A DNA stretch of 64,000 nt from Caballeronia sp. SBC1 (GCF_011493005.1 NZ_CP049156.1:868001-932000), one strand, 5' to 3'. Numbered from the stretch's first letter, positions 45,998-56,136 are shown. The notes: generated by a model from the letters alone, not told the origin. Made by a program: numbers and translations.

Positions 45998-47509
45998 ATG
46001 GACTTTAGCATAAAAGCCTGTGATTGGAGCAAAGGCTCGGCAAATGGTTTCCTTAACGGGAAGGCCGATGTAGTGGTGCTCGGCGTGTTCGAAGCGCAGA
46101 CGTTGACGGGCGCAGCCCGCGAGATGGATTTGGTGACCAAGGGGCTGCTTACGCGCACGGTGAAGGCCGGCGACATGAGCGGCAAGGCGGGTTCCACGCT
46201 GATGCTGACCGAAGTAACGGGGATTGGCGCGTCGCGAATTTTGCTGGTCGGGCTTGGCAAGCAAGACGCTTTCAATCAAAAAGCTTACGCGGAAGCCGCG
46301 CGCACCGCCTGGCGTGCGCTGCTTGCCACGAAGATCGCGAACGTGGCTTTCACGCTCGCCCAACTGCCGGTGCCCGAGCGCACCAGCGACTGGGGTGTGC
46401 GCTGCGCCATCCTCGCGCTGCGCGAGTTGACCTACAAGTTCACGCAGATGAAAAGCAAGCCGGAAAACGGTGATCGCGCGCTGAAGAAGGTGGTGTTCAG
46501 CATCGATGCCGCCGACGAAAAAGCGGCGAAGCTTGCGTTGAAACACGCCACGGCGCTCGCCAACGGCATGGATCTGACGCGTGATCTCGGCAACTTGCCG
46601 CCGAACGTCTGCACGCCCACGTATCTCGGCCATACCGCGAAAAAGCTGGGCAAGGAGTTCAAGCTGAAGGTGGAAGTGCTCGGCCAGAAACAGATCGAAG
46701 CGCTGGGCATGGGTTCGTTCCTGTCGATCGCGAAAGGCTCGGTCGAACCGCCTGCGTTTATCGTGATGCATCACCAGGGCGCGGGCGCGAAGGCAGCTCC
46801 CGTCGTGCTGGTTGGCAAGGGCATTACGTTCGACACCGGCGGCATTTCCATCAAGCCGGGCGAAGGCATGGACGAGATGAAGTACGACATGCTCGGCGCC
46901 GGTTCGGTGTTCGGCACCATGCGCGCCATCGCGGAAATGGGGCTGAAGCTCAACGTGATCGGCGTGGTTCCGGCGTGCGAGAACATGCCGGCTGGCAACG
47001 CGGTGAAGCCGGGTGACATTGTCACGTCCATGTCGGGCACGACTATCGAAGTGTTGAACACGGACGCGGAAGGTCGCCTGATTCTCTGCGACGCGCTGAC
47101 CTACGTGGAACGCTTCAAGCCCGCGGCAGTGATCGATATCGCGACGCTCACGGGCGCATGCGTGGTCGCGCTTGGCCATCACAACACGGCTTTGTTCTCG
47201 AAGGACGACGCGTTGGCGGGCGAGTTGCTGGACGCATCGAAGGAAGCCATCGATCCGACCTGGCGCATGCCGCTCGACGACGAGTATCAGGACCTGCTGA
47301 AGTCAAATTTCGCCGATGTCGCGAACATTGGCGGACGGCCGGGCGGCGCGATTACCGCGGCGTGTTTCCTGTCGCGGTTCGCGCAGAACTATCCGTGGGC
47401 TCACCTCGATATCGCGGGGACGGCGTGGAAAAGCGGCGCGGCAAAGGGCGCAACCGGTCGTCCGGTGCCCTTGCTCACGCAATTCCTGGTCGATCGCGCG
47501 GGCCAATGA
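45998..47509 (+). CDS. pepA: Leucyl aminopeptidase PepA
   Basis: 503-residue M17 metallopeptidase releasing N-terminal residues. Signature NTDAEGRL at 354-361; metal/active-site segments [17 protein letters not shown] and [10 protein letters not shown], plus [14 protein letters not shown]-terminal macro-like domain about 1-175. The ATG at 45998 follows GAGGA; the longer ORF from 45950 is unsupported. PepA can also bind DNA in enterics; not inferable here. Confidence 0.95.
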   Translation: MDFSIKACDWSKGSANGFLNGKADVVVLGVFEAQTLTGAAREMDLVTKGLLTRTVKAGDMSGKAGSTLMLTEVTGIGASRILLVGLGKQDAFNQKAYAEAARTAWRALLATKIANVAFTLAQLPVPERTSDWGVRCAILALRELTYKFTQMKSKPENGDRALKKVVFSIDAADEKAAKLALKHATALANGMDLTRDLGNLPPNVCTPTYLGHTAKKLGKEFKLKVEVLGQKQIEALGMGSFLSIAKGSVEPPAFIVMHHQGAGAKAAPVVLVGKGITFDTGGISIKPGEGMDEMKYDMLGAGSVFGTMRAIAEMGLKLNVIGVVPACENMPAGNAVKPGDIVTSMSGTTIEVLNTDAEGRLILCDALTYVERFKPAAVIDIATLTGACVVALGHHNTALFSKDDALAGELLDASKEAIDPTWRMPLDDEYQDLLKSNFADVANIGGRPGGAITAACFLSRFAQNYPWAHLDIAGTAWKSGAAKGATGRPVPLLTQFLVDRAGQ

Positions 47510-47546
47510 GCGTGATTGAAGCAAGCGTGAGCGGGGAGGCACAGGC

Positions 47547-47972
47547 ATGACGCGTATCGATTTCCATTCGAATGTGGGGGATTCGATCGCGTACGCCTGC
47601 CGCCTTGTGCGCAAGGCTTACCTGAGCGGCCAGCCGTTGATCGTGCTGGCTGAACCCGAGCGGTTGAAGCAGTTCGACGAGCAATTGTGGACCTTCAAGC
47701 CGCTCGAGTTCGTGCCGCATTGCATGGCGGACAGCGCGCTGGCGGGGCAAACGCCGGTGTTGCTGACGGCGTCGCTGGAGTCGCTGGTGCAGGATCAGCG
47801 GCATCAGATCCTGCTGAATCTCGGCGCAACGGTGCCGCCGCAGTTCGCGCGGTTTGAACGCCTGCTGGAAGTGGTCGGCAACGAGGAGCACGAACTCGTG
47901 GCCGGGCGCGACCGGTATCGGTTCTATCGCGATCGGGGCTACGTGCTCAACAACTACAAGCAGGGCGGCTGA
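47547..47972 (+). CDS. holC: DNA polymerase III subunit chi
   Basis: 141 residues, HolC family: TRIDFHSNVGDSIAYACRLVRKAY, WTFKPLEFVPH, and C-terminal RDRGYVLNNYKQGG. It links the clamp loader to SSB. SD GGGGAGG; 37 bases after pepA, a common proteobacterial pair. Confidence 0.92.
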   Translation: MTRIDFHSNVGDSIAYACRLVRKAYLSGQPLIVLAEPERLKQFDEQLWTFKPLEFVPHCMADSALAGQTPVLLTASLESLVQDQRHQILLNLGATVPPQFARFERLLEVVGNEEHELVAGRDRYRFYRDRGYVLNNYKQGG

Positions 47973-48143
47973 GCGCGCCGCTCAGCCGGAGCCTCACACG
48001 CTGCCTTAGTCGCTGCCTTAGTCGCAACCAGCAGCGGCCACGCGGTATGATCGCAAAAACGCGCGCCGTTAGCCCGCAGTCAGCCTGCTATCAGGTTGCC
48101 ATTAGGTTGCCATCAGCCTGCCATCAAGAGACGGAGTCCACTC

Positions 48144-48557
48144 GTGCCCATCACCATCGCGCCCGATACGGCTGAAACACCCGAAAATTTCGATTCCTCC
48201 ATTCCCGTCCTGACCGATGTGATCGTGCCGGGCCGCCCGGATCGCGCCCGTGTTGCACCGCGCGCGCCGGAGCCTGTGTTGTCGCCGGCGGCTGCGCCTT
48301 CGCGCGAGGAGCTTGCACACGGCGCGGATCGTGACGCCGATGTAATCGCAGACAGGCTGCGCGGACGCTTCACGCACTTTTTGACAGGCGATGGCCGTGC
48401 GTTGATCGAGGAACGTTGCAGAGAGTCGTTGCAGGAGCATTCCACCTGGCTGGTCAGCCAGATTACGCGGGAGGTTGCGTTGGCGCTGGAAACCGAGTTG
48501 ACGCAATGGGTGCGCGAGGCGGTGGCGGACGAACTGGAACGGCGAGGGCGCCAGTAA
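48144..48557 (+). CDS. DUF2486 family protein
   Basis: 137 residues with GTG start at 48144, supported by GGAG 8 bases upstream. Acidic/Pro-Ala-rich first half (TDVIVPGRPDRARVAPRAPEP), then an alpha-helical half (DADVIADRLRGRFTHFL...DELERRGRQ) likely to form a coiled coil. Resembles the Burkholderia DUF2486 group; function unknown. Preceded by short direct repeats. Confidence 0.7.
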   Translation: MPITIAPDTAETPENFDSSIPVLTDVIVPGRPDRARVAPRAPEPVLSPAAAPSREELAHGADRDADVIADRLRGRFTHFLTGDGRALIEERCRESLQEHSTWLVSQITREVALALETELTQWVREAVADELERRGRQ

Positions 48558-48710
48558 GAAGAGGTTTTCGGCACGATTCCGGCCGCCGGCGCTGGGCCCG
48601 GCCCGGCGCAGCGGCAATCCAGCAATCGAGCATTAATCCGGCATTGCTTCTTGCCGGCGCCGGCGGAACCTGAAACGGTCTACCGGCGCCAAGCTAAAAA
48701 CAACGCGCAA

Positions 48711-50384
48711 TCAACCCGTTACCGCGCCCTTGTTCGCCGGCAACGCGAGCGCAGCATACTTGGCTAGCACGCCACGCGTATAACGTGGCGCAGGCTGTTT
48801 CCACTCCCCGCGGCGACGCTCGATCTCGGCATCATCCACGTTCAGTTGCAACAGCAGCTTGTGAGCGTCGATAGTGATCGAATCCCCTTCCTTGATGAAC
48901 GCAATCGTGCCGCCCGCGTAGGCTTCCGGAGCAACGTGACCCACCACCATGCCCCACGTGCCGCCGGAGAAGCGTCCATCGGTAATCAGGCCCACCGATT
49001 CACCCAGCCCCTGGCCGATGATCGCTGAAGTCGGCGCCAGCATTTCCGGCATGCCCGGACCGCCCTTCGGGCCGAGATAACGCAACACGACAATGTCGCC
49101 CGCCTTGATCTGACCCGCGACAATCGCGGTCATCGCACTTTGCTCGTCCTCGAACACGCGCGCCGGGCCGGTGATGACCGGGTTCTTCAGGCCGGTGATC
49201 TTCGCCACGGCGCCGTCCGGTGCCAGGTTGCCCTTCAGAATTGCCAGATGGCCTTCGTCGTAGAGGGCCTTGTTGATCGGGAAAATCACGTCCTGGTCGG
49301 CACGCGGCGTCGACGGCACGTCCTTCAGTTCTTCCGCAATGGTCTTGCCCGTGATCGTGATGCAATCGCCGTGCAGCATGCCCGCGTCGAGCAAGATCTT
49401 CAGCACTTGCGGAATGCCGCCGGCCTTGTGCAGATCGGTCGCCACATACTGGCCCGACGGCTTCAGGTTACAGATCACCGGCACTTTCTTGCGCATGCGC
49501 TCGAAGTCGTCGATGCTCCATTCCACCTCGGCCGCATGGGCGATAGCCAGGTAGTGCAGCACGGCATTGGTCGAGCCGCCGGTTGCCATGATCAGCGCAA
49601 CCGCGTTTTCAATCGATTTCTTCGTGATGATGTCGCGCGGCTTGAGATCAGCCTTGACCGCTTCGACCAGCACGCGCGCCGATTCCGCAGCCGACGTGAC
49701 CTTTTCTTCGTCGGGGTTCGCCATGGTCGATGAATACATCAGCGACATGCCGAGCGCTTCGAACGACGAGCTCATGGTGTTGGCCGTGTACATGCCGCCG
49801 CACGAACCACTCGACGGGCACGCGTTTTTCTCGATGCCGTCAAAGTCTTCCTTCGACATCCGCCCAGCCGAGAATTCGCCCACGGCTTCAAACGACGACA
49901 CGATGGTCAGATCCACGCCTTTCCAGTTGCCCGGGCGGATCGTGCCGCCGTACACGTAGATGCCGGGCACGTTCATGCGCGCGAGGCCGATCATGCCGCC
50001 CGGCATGTTCTTGTCGCAGCCGCCAATCACGACCACGCCGTCCATCCACTGGCCTTGCACGGCCGTTTCAATACAGTCGGCGATCACTTCGCGCGACACG
50101 AGCGAGTACTTCATGCCTTCGGTGCCCATCGACATGCCGTCCGAAATGGTCGGCGTGCCGAAGGTCTGTGGATTGGCGTCCGACTTGCGGATCGATTCGA
50201 CGGCGGCATCGGCGAGCTTTTGCAGGCCCGAGTTGCACGGCGTGATGGTGGAATGACCGTTGGCGATGCCGATCATCGGCTTGTCGAAGTCTTCTTCCTT
50301 GTAGCCGAGGGCGTAATACATCGAGCGGTTGGGGGAACGCGCGATGCCTTGCGTGATGTTTTTCGAGCGGCGATTGAAGGCCAT
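48711..50384 (-). CDS. ilvD: Dihydroxy-acid dehydratase IlvD
   Basis: 557 residues. Fe-S enzyme of valine/isoleucine synthesis, dehydrating dihydroxyacids to 2-oxoacids. [10 protein letters not shown] (Fe-S Cys), [18 protein letters not shown], and C-terminal [21 protein letters not shown]. Starts [35 protein letters not shown]. Divergent from a LysR gene by 105 bases. Confidence 0.96.
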   Translation of the reverse strand: MAFNRRSKNITQGIARSPNRSMYYALGYKEEDFDKPMIGIANGHSTITPCNSGLQKLADAAVESIRKSDANPQTFGTPTISDGMSMGTEGMKYSLVSREVIADCIETAVQGQWMDGVVVIGGCDKNMPGGMIGLARMNVPGIYVYGGTIRPGNWKGVDLTIVSSFEAVGEFSAGRMSKEDFDGIEKNACPSSGSCGGMYTANTMSSSFEALGMSLMYSSTMANPDEEKVTSAAESARVLVEAVKADLKPRDIITKKSIENAVALIMATGGSTNAVLHYLAIAHAAEVEWSIDDFERMRKKVPVICNLKPSGQYVATDLHKAGGIPQVLKILLDAGMLHGDCITITGKTIAEELKDVPSTPRADQDVIFPINKALYDEGHLAILKGNLAPDGAVAKITGLKNPVITGPARVFEDEQSAMTAIVAGQIKAGDIVVLRYLGPKGGPGMPEMLAPTSAIIGQGLGESVGLITDGRFSGGTWGMVVGHVAPEAYAGGTIAFIKEGDSITIDAHKLLLQLNVDDAEIERRRGEWKQPAPRYTRGVLAKYAALALPANKGAVTG

Positions 50385-50489
50385 GTGGGGCTCCTTGAGG
50401 ATTTTATTGTCTGGTCGCGAAAGAATGAAGCTTGTACGAACGCGTGTCCAATATATTATTCAGGGTCTATTAAGTCGCAGGGCATATCA

Positions 50490-51437
50490 GTGGAAGCGCG
50501 GAACATAGAACTTAGATTGTTGCGGTATTTTGTGACGGTTGCCGAGGAAATGCACTTCGGACGGGCTGCAGGGCGGCTTGCGATGACCCAGCCGCCGTTG
50601 TCGCAGGCCATCCGGGCGCTCGAAGACATGCTCGGCGTGGCGCTGTTCGTGCGGACGAAGCGTTCCGTCGAGCTGACGCCCGTGGGCAAGGATCTGCTGC
50701 CGGAAGTGCGACGGCTGCTCGCGGGTGCGGATGCGTTAAGACCGCTCGCCCAGTCGCTTGCGCGGGGCGAGGCGGGGGTTTTGTCGCTTGCGTTCGTTTC
50801 CACCGCCGATTACGGCCTCCTGCCGCTGCTGCTGCGCGATTTCGGCGCCCGTTATCCTGGCGTGCGCCTGCAACTTGTGGAAGCGACCAGCGACGTCCAG
50901 GTGGAGGAGCTGGTGGCGGGCCGCATAGATGCCGGGCTCGTGATTCCCCCGCTGCCGCCGCGCCACGCCGTCGCGCTGTCGTATTTACCGATCGCGCGCG
51001 AGCCGTTGGTCATCGCCATGTCGGGTGATGTCGCGGCGGAGCTCGGGCAGGGCGCCGAAGAGTGGTCGCAGACGCCTGTCAGCCTTCACCAACTCGCCGA
51101 TGCCCCGCTCGTCGTCTTTCCACGGCGTCTCGCGCCCGGTTTCTATGACATGATTATGGGTTGCTACGGCGCGGCCGGCCTGATGCCGCGAGTCGGGCAG
51201 GAGGCTATTCAGATGCAGACCATTGTCAGTTTGGTATCGGCTGGCATGGGTGTCGCGCTCGTGCCGCAGTCACTGCGTCATCTGCGCAGGACCGGAGTGG
51301 TGTATCGTCCGTTGCTCGAATCGGGTCCAGTTGTGGAGACGGGACTCGTGTGGCGTGCAGCGGAGGTCAGCCCGGTGCTCGCCGGTTTTATCGATATAGT
51401 GCGCGCTCATGCGGCTACCGTGCCTGCGTTGCCGTGA
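50490..51437 (+). CDS. LysR-family regulator divergent from ilvD
   Basis: 315 residues, GTG start at 50490 (first residues VEARNIELRLLRYF). HTH RYFVTVAEEMHFGRAAGRLAMTQPPLSQAIRALEDMLGVALF, effector domain after. The HTH distance and an AGGG upstream support this start; the open frame continuing back into ilvD antisense is not coding. May regulate ilvD; target not shown. Confidence 0.85.
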   Translation: MEARNIELRLLRYFVTVAEEMHFGRAAGRLAMTQPPLSQAIRALEDMLGVALFVRTKRSVELTPVGKDLLPEVRRLLAGADALRPLAQSLARGEAGVLSLAFVSTADYGLLPLLLRDFGARYPGVRLQLVEATSDVQVEELVAGRIDAGLVIPPLPPRHAVALSYLPIAREPLVIAMSGDVAAELGQGAEEWSQTPVSLHQLADAPLVVFPRRLAPGFYDMIMGCYGAAGLMPRVGQEAIQMQTIVSLVSAGMGVALVPQSLRHLRRTGVVYRPLLESGPVVETGLVWRAAEVSPVLAGFIDIVRAHAATVPALP

Positions 51438-51458
51438 CCCCAACACGTAAATAGAAAC

Positions 51459-52364
51459 ATGCTCATTCACCCCAATTTCGATCCCATCGCGCTTCATCTC
51501 GGTCCGCTCGCTGTGCGCTGGTATGGCCTCATGTATTTGCTGGCGTTCATCCAATGCATTGTGATTGGACGGATCAGGCTGCGTTTGCCCTACGTCTCGG
51601 CGCAGGGATGGACGACGAAGGATATCGACGACATCCTGTTTTACGGCGTGCTCGGCACCATCCTGGGCGGCCGGCTTGGTTATGTGGTGTTCTACAAGTC
51701 GAGCTTCTACTTCGCGAATCCGCTCGATATCTTCAAGGTCTGGGAAGGCGGCATGTCCTTCCATGGCGGCATGATCGGCGTGACGCTCGCCATGGTCGTG
51801 TTCGCATGGCAAAGAAAGCGCACTTGGCTGCAGGTCACCGATTTCGTCGCGCCGCTGGTCCCGCTCGGGCTTGCGGCCGGGCGCTTCGGCAACTTCATCA
51901 ACGGCGAGTTGTGGGGCCGCGTGACCAATCCGAACGCGCCGTGGGCCATGCTGTTCCAGAACGCATCCCCCGATGACGCCATCTGGCTGCGCACTCATCC
52001 CCAACAGGCCGCACAGTGGCATTTGAACGAGATCTTCGAGCGTTACCAGATGCTGCCGCGTCATCCGTCGCAGTTGTACGAAATCGCGCTGGAAGGGTTT
52101 GCGCTGTTTATCGTGATGTGGCTGATGTCTCGCAAGCAGCGGCCGGTCGGCGCGATTTCGGCGGTGTTTCTGATTGGTTATGGCCTCGCGCGCTTCACGG
52201 TTGAATTCGCGCGTGAACCAGATGACTATCTCGGTCTGTTGGCCATGAATCTGTCGATGGGCCAATGGCTTTCGCTGCCCATGATCATCGGCGGAATTGG
52301 CCTGCTCATCTGGTCGTATCGGCGAGGGCGGGCAGTGCCTTCAGAGTCCGCGAAGCTCTCCTGA
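51459..52364 (+). CDS. lgt: Prolipoprotein diacylglyceryl transferase
   Basis: 301-residue inner-membrane enzyme that adds diacylglycerol to lipobox cysteines, needed for the lipoproteins in this window. Lgt signature [14 protein letters not shown] at about 140-153, [13 protein letters not shown] at the N-terminus, and HPSQLYE later. About seven membrane segments. Terminator follows. Confidence 0.96.
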   Translation: MLIHPNFDPIALHLGPLAVRWYGLMYLLAFIQCIVIGRIRLRLPYVSAQGWTTKDIDDILFYGVLGTILGGRLGYVVFYKSSFYFANPLDIFKVWEGGMSFHGGMIGVTLAMVVFAWQRKRTWLQVTDFVAPLVPLGLAAGRFGNFINGELWGRVTNPNAPWAMLFQNASPDDAIWLRTHPQQAAQWHLNEIFERYQMLPRHPSQLYEIALEGFALFIVMWLMSRKQRPVGAISAVFLIGYGLARFTVEFAREPDDYLGLLAMNLSMGQWLSLPMIIGGIGLLIWSYRRGRAVPSESAKLS

Positions 52365-52393
52365 ACGAGAGATCAGGCTTTACAAATGCCATG

Positions 52394-52424
52394 AAAAAGC
52401 CTCGCACACAGCGAGGCTTTTTTT
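52394..52424. terminator. Bidirectional terminator lgt / SIMPL gene
   Basis: An 11-bp stem built on AAAAGCCTCGC with a 5-base loop and T7 run on the plus strand and T5 on the minus strand. The core matches the rpmG terminator. Confidence 0.9.
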
Positions 52425-52450
52425 ATATTGCGAGACTTGAACCGAGCGGC

Positions 52451-53176
52451 TTATCGGTTCATCTGCACCGAACCCGACACGTTCACGGTCACTGTCGAGG
52501 TGCCCCCTTCAAGCGCCATGGGTGCCGACATCTTTGCATCCGCGCCCATGTTGCGTGCTGCCATCATCATGACAGGACGCGGCGACGACCCGTTATGCCC
52601 GATGTTCACTTCACGGATCGCATAACCGCTATAGCCGAACGCCTGAGCCGAACTCTGTGCCTGCTGCTTGAACGAAGCAATAGCCTGCGTCGATAGTTTC
52701 TGCTCGGCGGCGCGTTGTGCTTCTGGCGAGAGCGAGAACGTCACGCTGCCTACTTGCATTGAATCGCTCATCTTGCCTGCCAGCTTGGACGCAGCGGCGA
52801 AGTCCTTCGACTCCAGCACGACTTCCGTGCGGCCGCGCCATGCGGAGATGCGGCCATCGCGATCCGTTGACGGGAAGACGGTGAACGAACCGCTGTGCGC
52901 AGTGACGTTATCGACACCCTTCGCTTGGCGCAGCGCGGCGTCCGCGCGTTGGTTGAGCACGGTCGTCAATGAGGCCGGGTCCTGCGCTTCCTGCTCATAG
53001 AACAGCGTGATGTCGACCACGTCCTGCGGCACGTCTGCGCTGGCCTGTGCCGACAGCGACAACACGCCCGACGGCTGCGCCTGAACGACGCTTTGCGCAA
53101 AGGCGCTTTGTGCCATGGCGGCGCCAGCAAGCAGCACAGCGGCTGCCAGTGTGGAAGTGGTGTTTTTCTTTGTCAT
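52451..53176 (-). CDS. Periplasmic SIMPL-domain (DUF541) protein
   Basis: 241 residues. Signal peptide about 1-27 ending AFAQ, then a SIMPL/DUF541 domain (GVLSLSAQASADVPQDVVDITLFYEQEA, VTAHSGSFTVFPSTDRDGRISAWRGRTEVVLESKD). Family members are periplasmic and linked to oxidative or envelope stress; no fixed reaction. Monocistronic. Confidence 0.87.
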   Translation of the reverse strand: MTKKNTTSTLAAAVLLAGAAMAQSAFAQSVVQAQPSGVLSLSAQASADVPQDVVDITLFYEQEAQDPASLTTVLNQRADAALRQAKGVDNVTAHSGSFTVFPSTDRDGRISAWRGRTEVVLESKDFAAASKLAGKMSDSMQVGSVTFSLSPEAQRAAEQKLSTQAIASFKQQAQSSAQAFGYSGYAIREVNIGHNGSSPRPVMMMAARNMGADAKMSAPMALEGGTSTVTVNVSGSVQMNR

Positions 53177-53272
53177 CGTCTAACTCCGTAAGCATGAGTG
53201 CGCGTCATGTGACGCGAAGCTTAGGCGCCTCTCACACGTGCGAAGTTCCCTTCAACGAGGTTACGAGGGGCG

Positions 53273-53731
53273 TCACAAGAGACGTTCGTTGATAAAGCGC
53301 CACTGCGCTTCCGTTACCGGCGTGATTGAAAGGCGATTGCCTCGGGCGAGCACTTGCATGTCGGCAAGCTCCACGTGATCGCGTAGCACGGCGAGGGGAA
53401 TGAGCGGTGTCTTCTTCACGAAGTGAACGTCGACGAGCAACCAGCGCGGTTTTTCCGGCGATGACTTGGGATCGTAGTAGTGGCTGGAGGAATCGAATTG
53501 AGTGGGATCGGGATAAGCAGCCGACGATACCTTCGCGATGCCTGCGATTCCCGGTTGCGGACAGCTCGAGTGATAGAACAGCACGCCGTCGCCAATCTGC
53601 ATGCCGTCGCGCATGAAGTTGCGTGCCTGGTAATTACGCACGCCGGTCCACGGCAAGGTTTTTTTCGGCGCGTGAGCGAGATGGTCAATACTCGCTTCGT
53701 TCGGTTCCGACTTCATCAGCCAGTAGTGCAT
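53273..53731 (-). CDS. EVE-domain protein
   Basis: 152 residues, EVE (PUA-like) domain: YWLMKSEPNEASIDHL, WTGVRNYQARNFMRDGMQIGDGVLFYHSSC, GIAKVSS. The fold binds modified bases in DNA or RNA. Here the gene sits in the conserved EVE - 6S RNA - zapA neighbourhood, so a housekeeping rather than defence role is likely. Confidence 0.9.
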   Translation of the reverse strand: MHYWLMKSEPNEASIDHLAHAPKKTLPWTGVRNYQARNFMRDGMQIGDGVLFYHSSCPQPGIAGIAKVSSAAYPDPTQFDSSSHYYDPKSSPEKPRWLLVDVHFVKKTPLIPLAVLRDHVELADMQVLARGNRLSITPVTEAQWRFINERLL

Positions 53732-53791
53732 GAATGTTTTCCATGGAGAAAGGCGCCGAGCAAAGAAGCATGCACGATGCAGGATTCACGA

Positions 53792-53830
53792 TGCAAAAGA
53801 AAACGGCGCCGGAGAAGCTCCAGCGCCGTT
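53792..53830 (-). terminator. Terminator downstream of 6S RNA
   Basis: Strong stem AACGGCGC (53802-53809) with 53823-53830, inner GGAG/CTCC pairing, and a T-rich run on the minus strand. Confidence 0.85.
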
Positions 53831-53904
53831 AGTCCATTCAGTCAACTCAACCGCTTGCCAGCATGCGCAACCCAAACGCAAAACACAAATACGCATGCTG
53901 TTTA

Positions 53905-54049
53905 AAAGGGTCCCCGCCCAAGCCGCTAGGCCGGCATCCTGAACCTGGGTTCAAGATTGGTCGCAGTAAGCAGCACCTTGGGCTCATCAGACAGAGTGAC
54001 GCGCTCGCCAGTGCTACAAGATCCCGCAACCGTGCGCAATGGCATTGGT
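53905..54049 (-). ncRNA. ssrS: 6S RNA candidate
   Basis: On the minus strand, between zapA and the EVE gene, there is ACTGCGAC followed by TCTTGAACC-(1-2)-GGTTCAGG, the conserved 3' element of proteobacterial 6S RNA, then a GC-rich strand that could close the stem. A TATATT -10 (54056-54061) sits just upstream. 6S RNA binds sigma-70 RNA polymerase in stationary phase. Both ends are approximate; the transcript may run to the terminator at 53792. The ORFs over this region are not credible. Confidence 0.65.
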
Positions 54050-54304
54050 TCAAGGAATATATGACCTTGGCAAACCAGGCAGGGAGCAGTCACTTTACAC
54101 CAATCGACGGCACGATGCAGCAATGATCCAGGAAAACTTGGTGGTGGCCGATGAATTTGTTAAATGCATCAAAACGCGGAATCGTGCCAGGACTCCGGCA
54201 ACAAAATAACATCCGCACATTAGCTTGCGCGTCAAGCATTTAAAGCAAATTTCAGCCGCTACACGCTTACTATCAGAAGGTCATTGCCGCAACTAAGTTG
54301 GCAA

Positions 54305-54619
54305 CTACAGTGCTTCGTATTGTGAAATCACAACGCCCAGTTGTTCATTCATTTGATGCATAGTGCGGCGAATTTCTTCGGCCGGGAATGCTTCGCCGTG
54401 ACGCACGCTGTTTTGCAGTTTGAGCAATTCCGACGCCAGCGACAACGCCGCCATCACCGCGATCCGATCCGTGCCGCGCACGCTGCTTGCGTTTCGCACT
54501 TTCGACATTTCCGCATCTACGCGAGCCACCGCTTCGCGCAACGCGCCCTCGGTTTCCGGTGAACACGCGAGCCGGTACGGCGCGCCGAGAATGGATACCT
54601 CGATCTGTTTTGTCGTCAT
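54305..54619 (-). CDS. zapA: Cell division protein ZapA
   Basis: 104 residues. KQIEVSILGAPYRLACSPETEGALREAVARVDAEMSKVR is the ZapA globular head; DRIAVMAALSLASELLKLQ starts the coiled coil. It crosslinks FtsZ filaments. Its start overlaps the upstream coiled-coil gene by 4 bases. Confidence 0.93.
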   Translation of the reverse strand: MTTKQIEVSILGAPYRLACSPETEGALREAVARVDAEMSKVRNASSVRGTDRIAVMAALSLASELLKLQNSVRHGEAFPAEEIRRTMHQMNEQLGVVISQYEAL

Positions 54620-54999
54620 GCTTTTTCCCCGTGATGGTGTGATTCTTCATGCAACGCACCGTGCGCCGTGTCGGCGGTATCCGGTTCGATGCCGCCATCG
54701 GGAGGCAAAAGGGCAAGCTGGTTATCCGGCTCCGGTGCAGCCTTCGCACGCGGCAATTTTTCGAGAATCGCGTTGAGACGAATCTGAGCGTCGTCAATTT
54801 TGGCCGACAGCGAGTCGCGCTCCGCCACCAGTGCGTCGCGTTCTTCGCGCATGGCCGCAAGTTCGCCCTGCGTGTTGGCATAGTCGGCGCGCAACTGTTC
54901 AAGTTGCTGGGCCAACGCGTTGTGAGCTTGATGATGGCGTTCGCTGATCTTGATCAGCCGGCCGATATTCTGTGACAGTGATTCGAGTTCGTTGAGCAT
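54616..54999 (-). CDS. ZapB-like coiled-coil protein
   Basis: 127 residues. Starts MLNELESLSQNIGRLIKISERHHQAHNALAQQLEQL; about 1-100 is a continuous coiled coil, followed by an acidic/His-rich tail ending HHHGEKA. The position just before zapA matches small ZapB-like (TIGR02449-type) genes. ATG at 54997-54999 has GAGGA upstream. Confidence 0.8.
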   Translation of the reverse strand: MLNELESLSQNIGRLIKISERHHQAHNALAQQLEQLRADYANTQGELAAMREERDALVAERDSLSAKIDDAQIRLNAILEKLPRAKAAPEPDNQLALLPPDGGIEPDTADTAHGALHEESHHHGEKA

Positions 55000-55310
55000 G
55001 TGCTGCGTCCTCTTAAGACCTCGCATTTTAGCGCGCTTCTCAGGCGCTTCAGAAATTTGGTTCGTTTCCAGACGTAACAGCAGTCGGTCTTCAAAGCATG
55101 GGCGCGGCCCTTTATTTGTAGGGGGAAACGTTTTATAGGGATTCATTTTCCCATTCATTCAGGCGTGCGAGCGTTCTTCGGAATATCGCGCGGGAGCCTT
55201 TAAAACAGGGGTAAATCGAATCATCGAACCACGGTACGAACGGTCTGTACGCCTGCATTGTCGCGCTTTCTTGACGGGCCATTGTGCCGCTCTTAAACTC
55301 CCGCCACCCA

Positions 55311-55554
55311 GGCGCTCGTGCGTGCCTGCCCGCAGCCAGTTGAGCGGAGGCAGGGAGCAAAGGCCATCCGGACGAGCCGACCTGCGCTGCCCCCGCAACG
55401 GTAAGCGACTCCAACGCAAGTTGCAAGCCGGTCCCGGCGCGGGCTGTACAACAGGTTTCACCACTCGAAATGGCGTCCGGCAGGACGTGGATTTGTCACT
55501 GCGCGTCCTCGCGCGGGAAGGCGGCCCGATGCATCGCCAGCCCGGATACCGGCT
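55311..55554 (+). ncRNA. Cobalamin riboswitch (adenosylcobalamin type)
   Basis: GTGCCTGCCCGCAG (about 55322-55335), AGGGAGCAAAGGCCATCCGG, the invariant CCCCGCAACGGTAAG (about 55391-55405), and the 3' element GCCAGCCCGGATACCGGC ending at about 55553 follow the order of the cobalamin aptamer. It precedes the btuB remnant and the btuC-cobC operon. Ligand binding is expected to reduce expression. The stretch 55000-55310 holds its promoter; no gene seen. Confidence 0.87.
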
Positions 55555-55565
55555 TTGAGAGGAAC

Positions 55566-56128
55566 ATGGGCCTCGCTGGCTGCGTTCGGGGGCATGGACT
55601 TGCGCGGCGCGTTGCTCATGCATCAACCGGACCTTCTCCCGTCATGGTTTCACCTACTGCTCGCGCCGTGATGCTGTCCGGCGGCGTGCCTGATACGCAG
55701 ATTACGCGCCAGGGCTGCCCGGATGGATCGGCGAGATGGTTCTTGCGCGGCGCATCGTCAGCTCGGTCGTTTGTGCGGATCAATGGCGAGAGGAAGAAAT
55801 CGGTGGGACGTGGTGCAACGCAACGCTCGCAACGGATGCCCGATGACGCAGAAGCGGTCAACGGCAGTGGGTCCGCCCTGTATGGAATGAATACCGGTGG
55901 CGGCGTGGTGCAGGTCTTCACCAGGAAACGTGGCGCTTATCTGCCGTGCTGCAACCTTCGACGATCTGTACTATCCGTTCAGCGGCAATCCGTTGGATCG
56001 TCCCAAGCGTCGCCATTCCGTGGGGCGGCGCGCTTATCAATAACCTCAGCAACCTCGTCAACAAGGACTATCAGCTTGCGCATCCGTACAACACGCCGCG
56101 TCGAGGTACCTCGATCATGCCCGGCTGA
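55566..56128 (+). pseudogene. btuB: Decayed BtuB-type TonB-dependent receptor
   Basis: About 190 codons remain of a receptor normally 600 or more. An SD (AGAGGA) and ATG at 55566 follow the riboswitch. The first frame keeps plug-domain traces (RGASSARSFVRINGE; SGSALYGMNTGGGVVQVFTRK). A second frame keeps FDDLYYPFSGNP (from 55957), a mid-barrel element, and a third keeps NLSNLVNKDYQLAHPYNTP (from about 56039), the C-terminal barrel signature, before TGA. So it carries frameshifts plus large internal losses, and no functional barrel can be made. Confidence 0.82.
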
Positions 56129-56136
56129 CAGCCGCG

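Noticed and set aside
53273..53731. EVE gene as part of a defence island
   Set aside because: Neighbours are 6S RNA, zapA and lgt; no restriction, helicase or toxin genes adjoin it.
53847..54126. Short ORFs on both strands at 53.8-54.1 kb
   Set aside because: They overlap the 6S RNA candidate and its promoter, and lack SDs or similarity.
55133..55626. Minus-strand ORFs across the cobalamin riboswitch
   Set aside because: They are antisense to conserved aptamer elements and show no protein family features.
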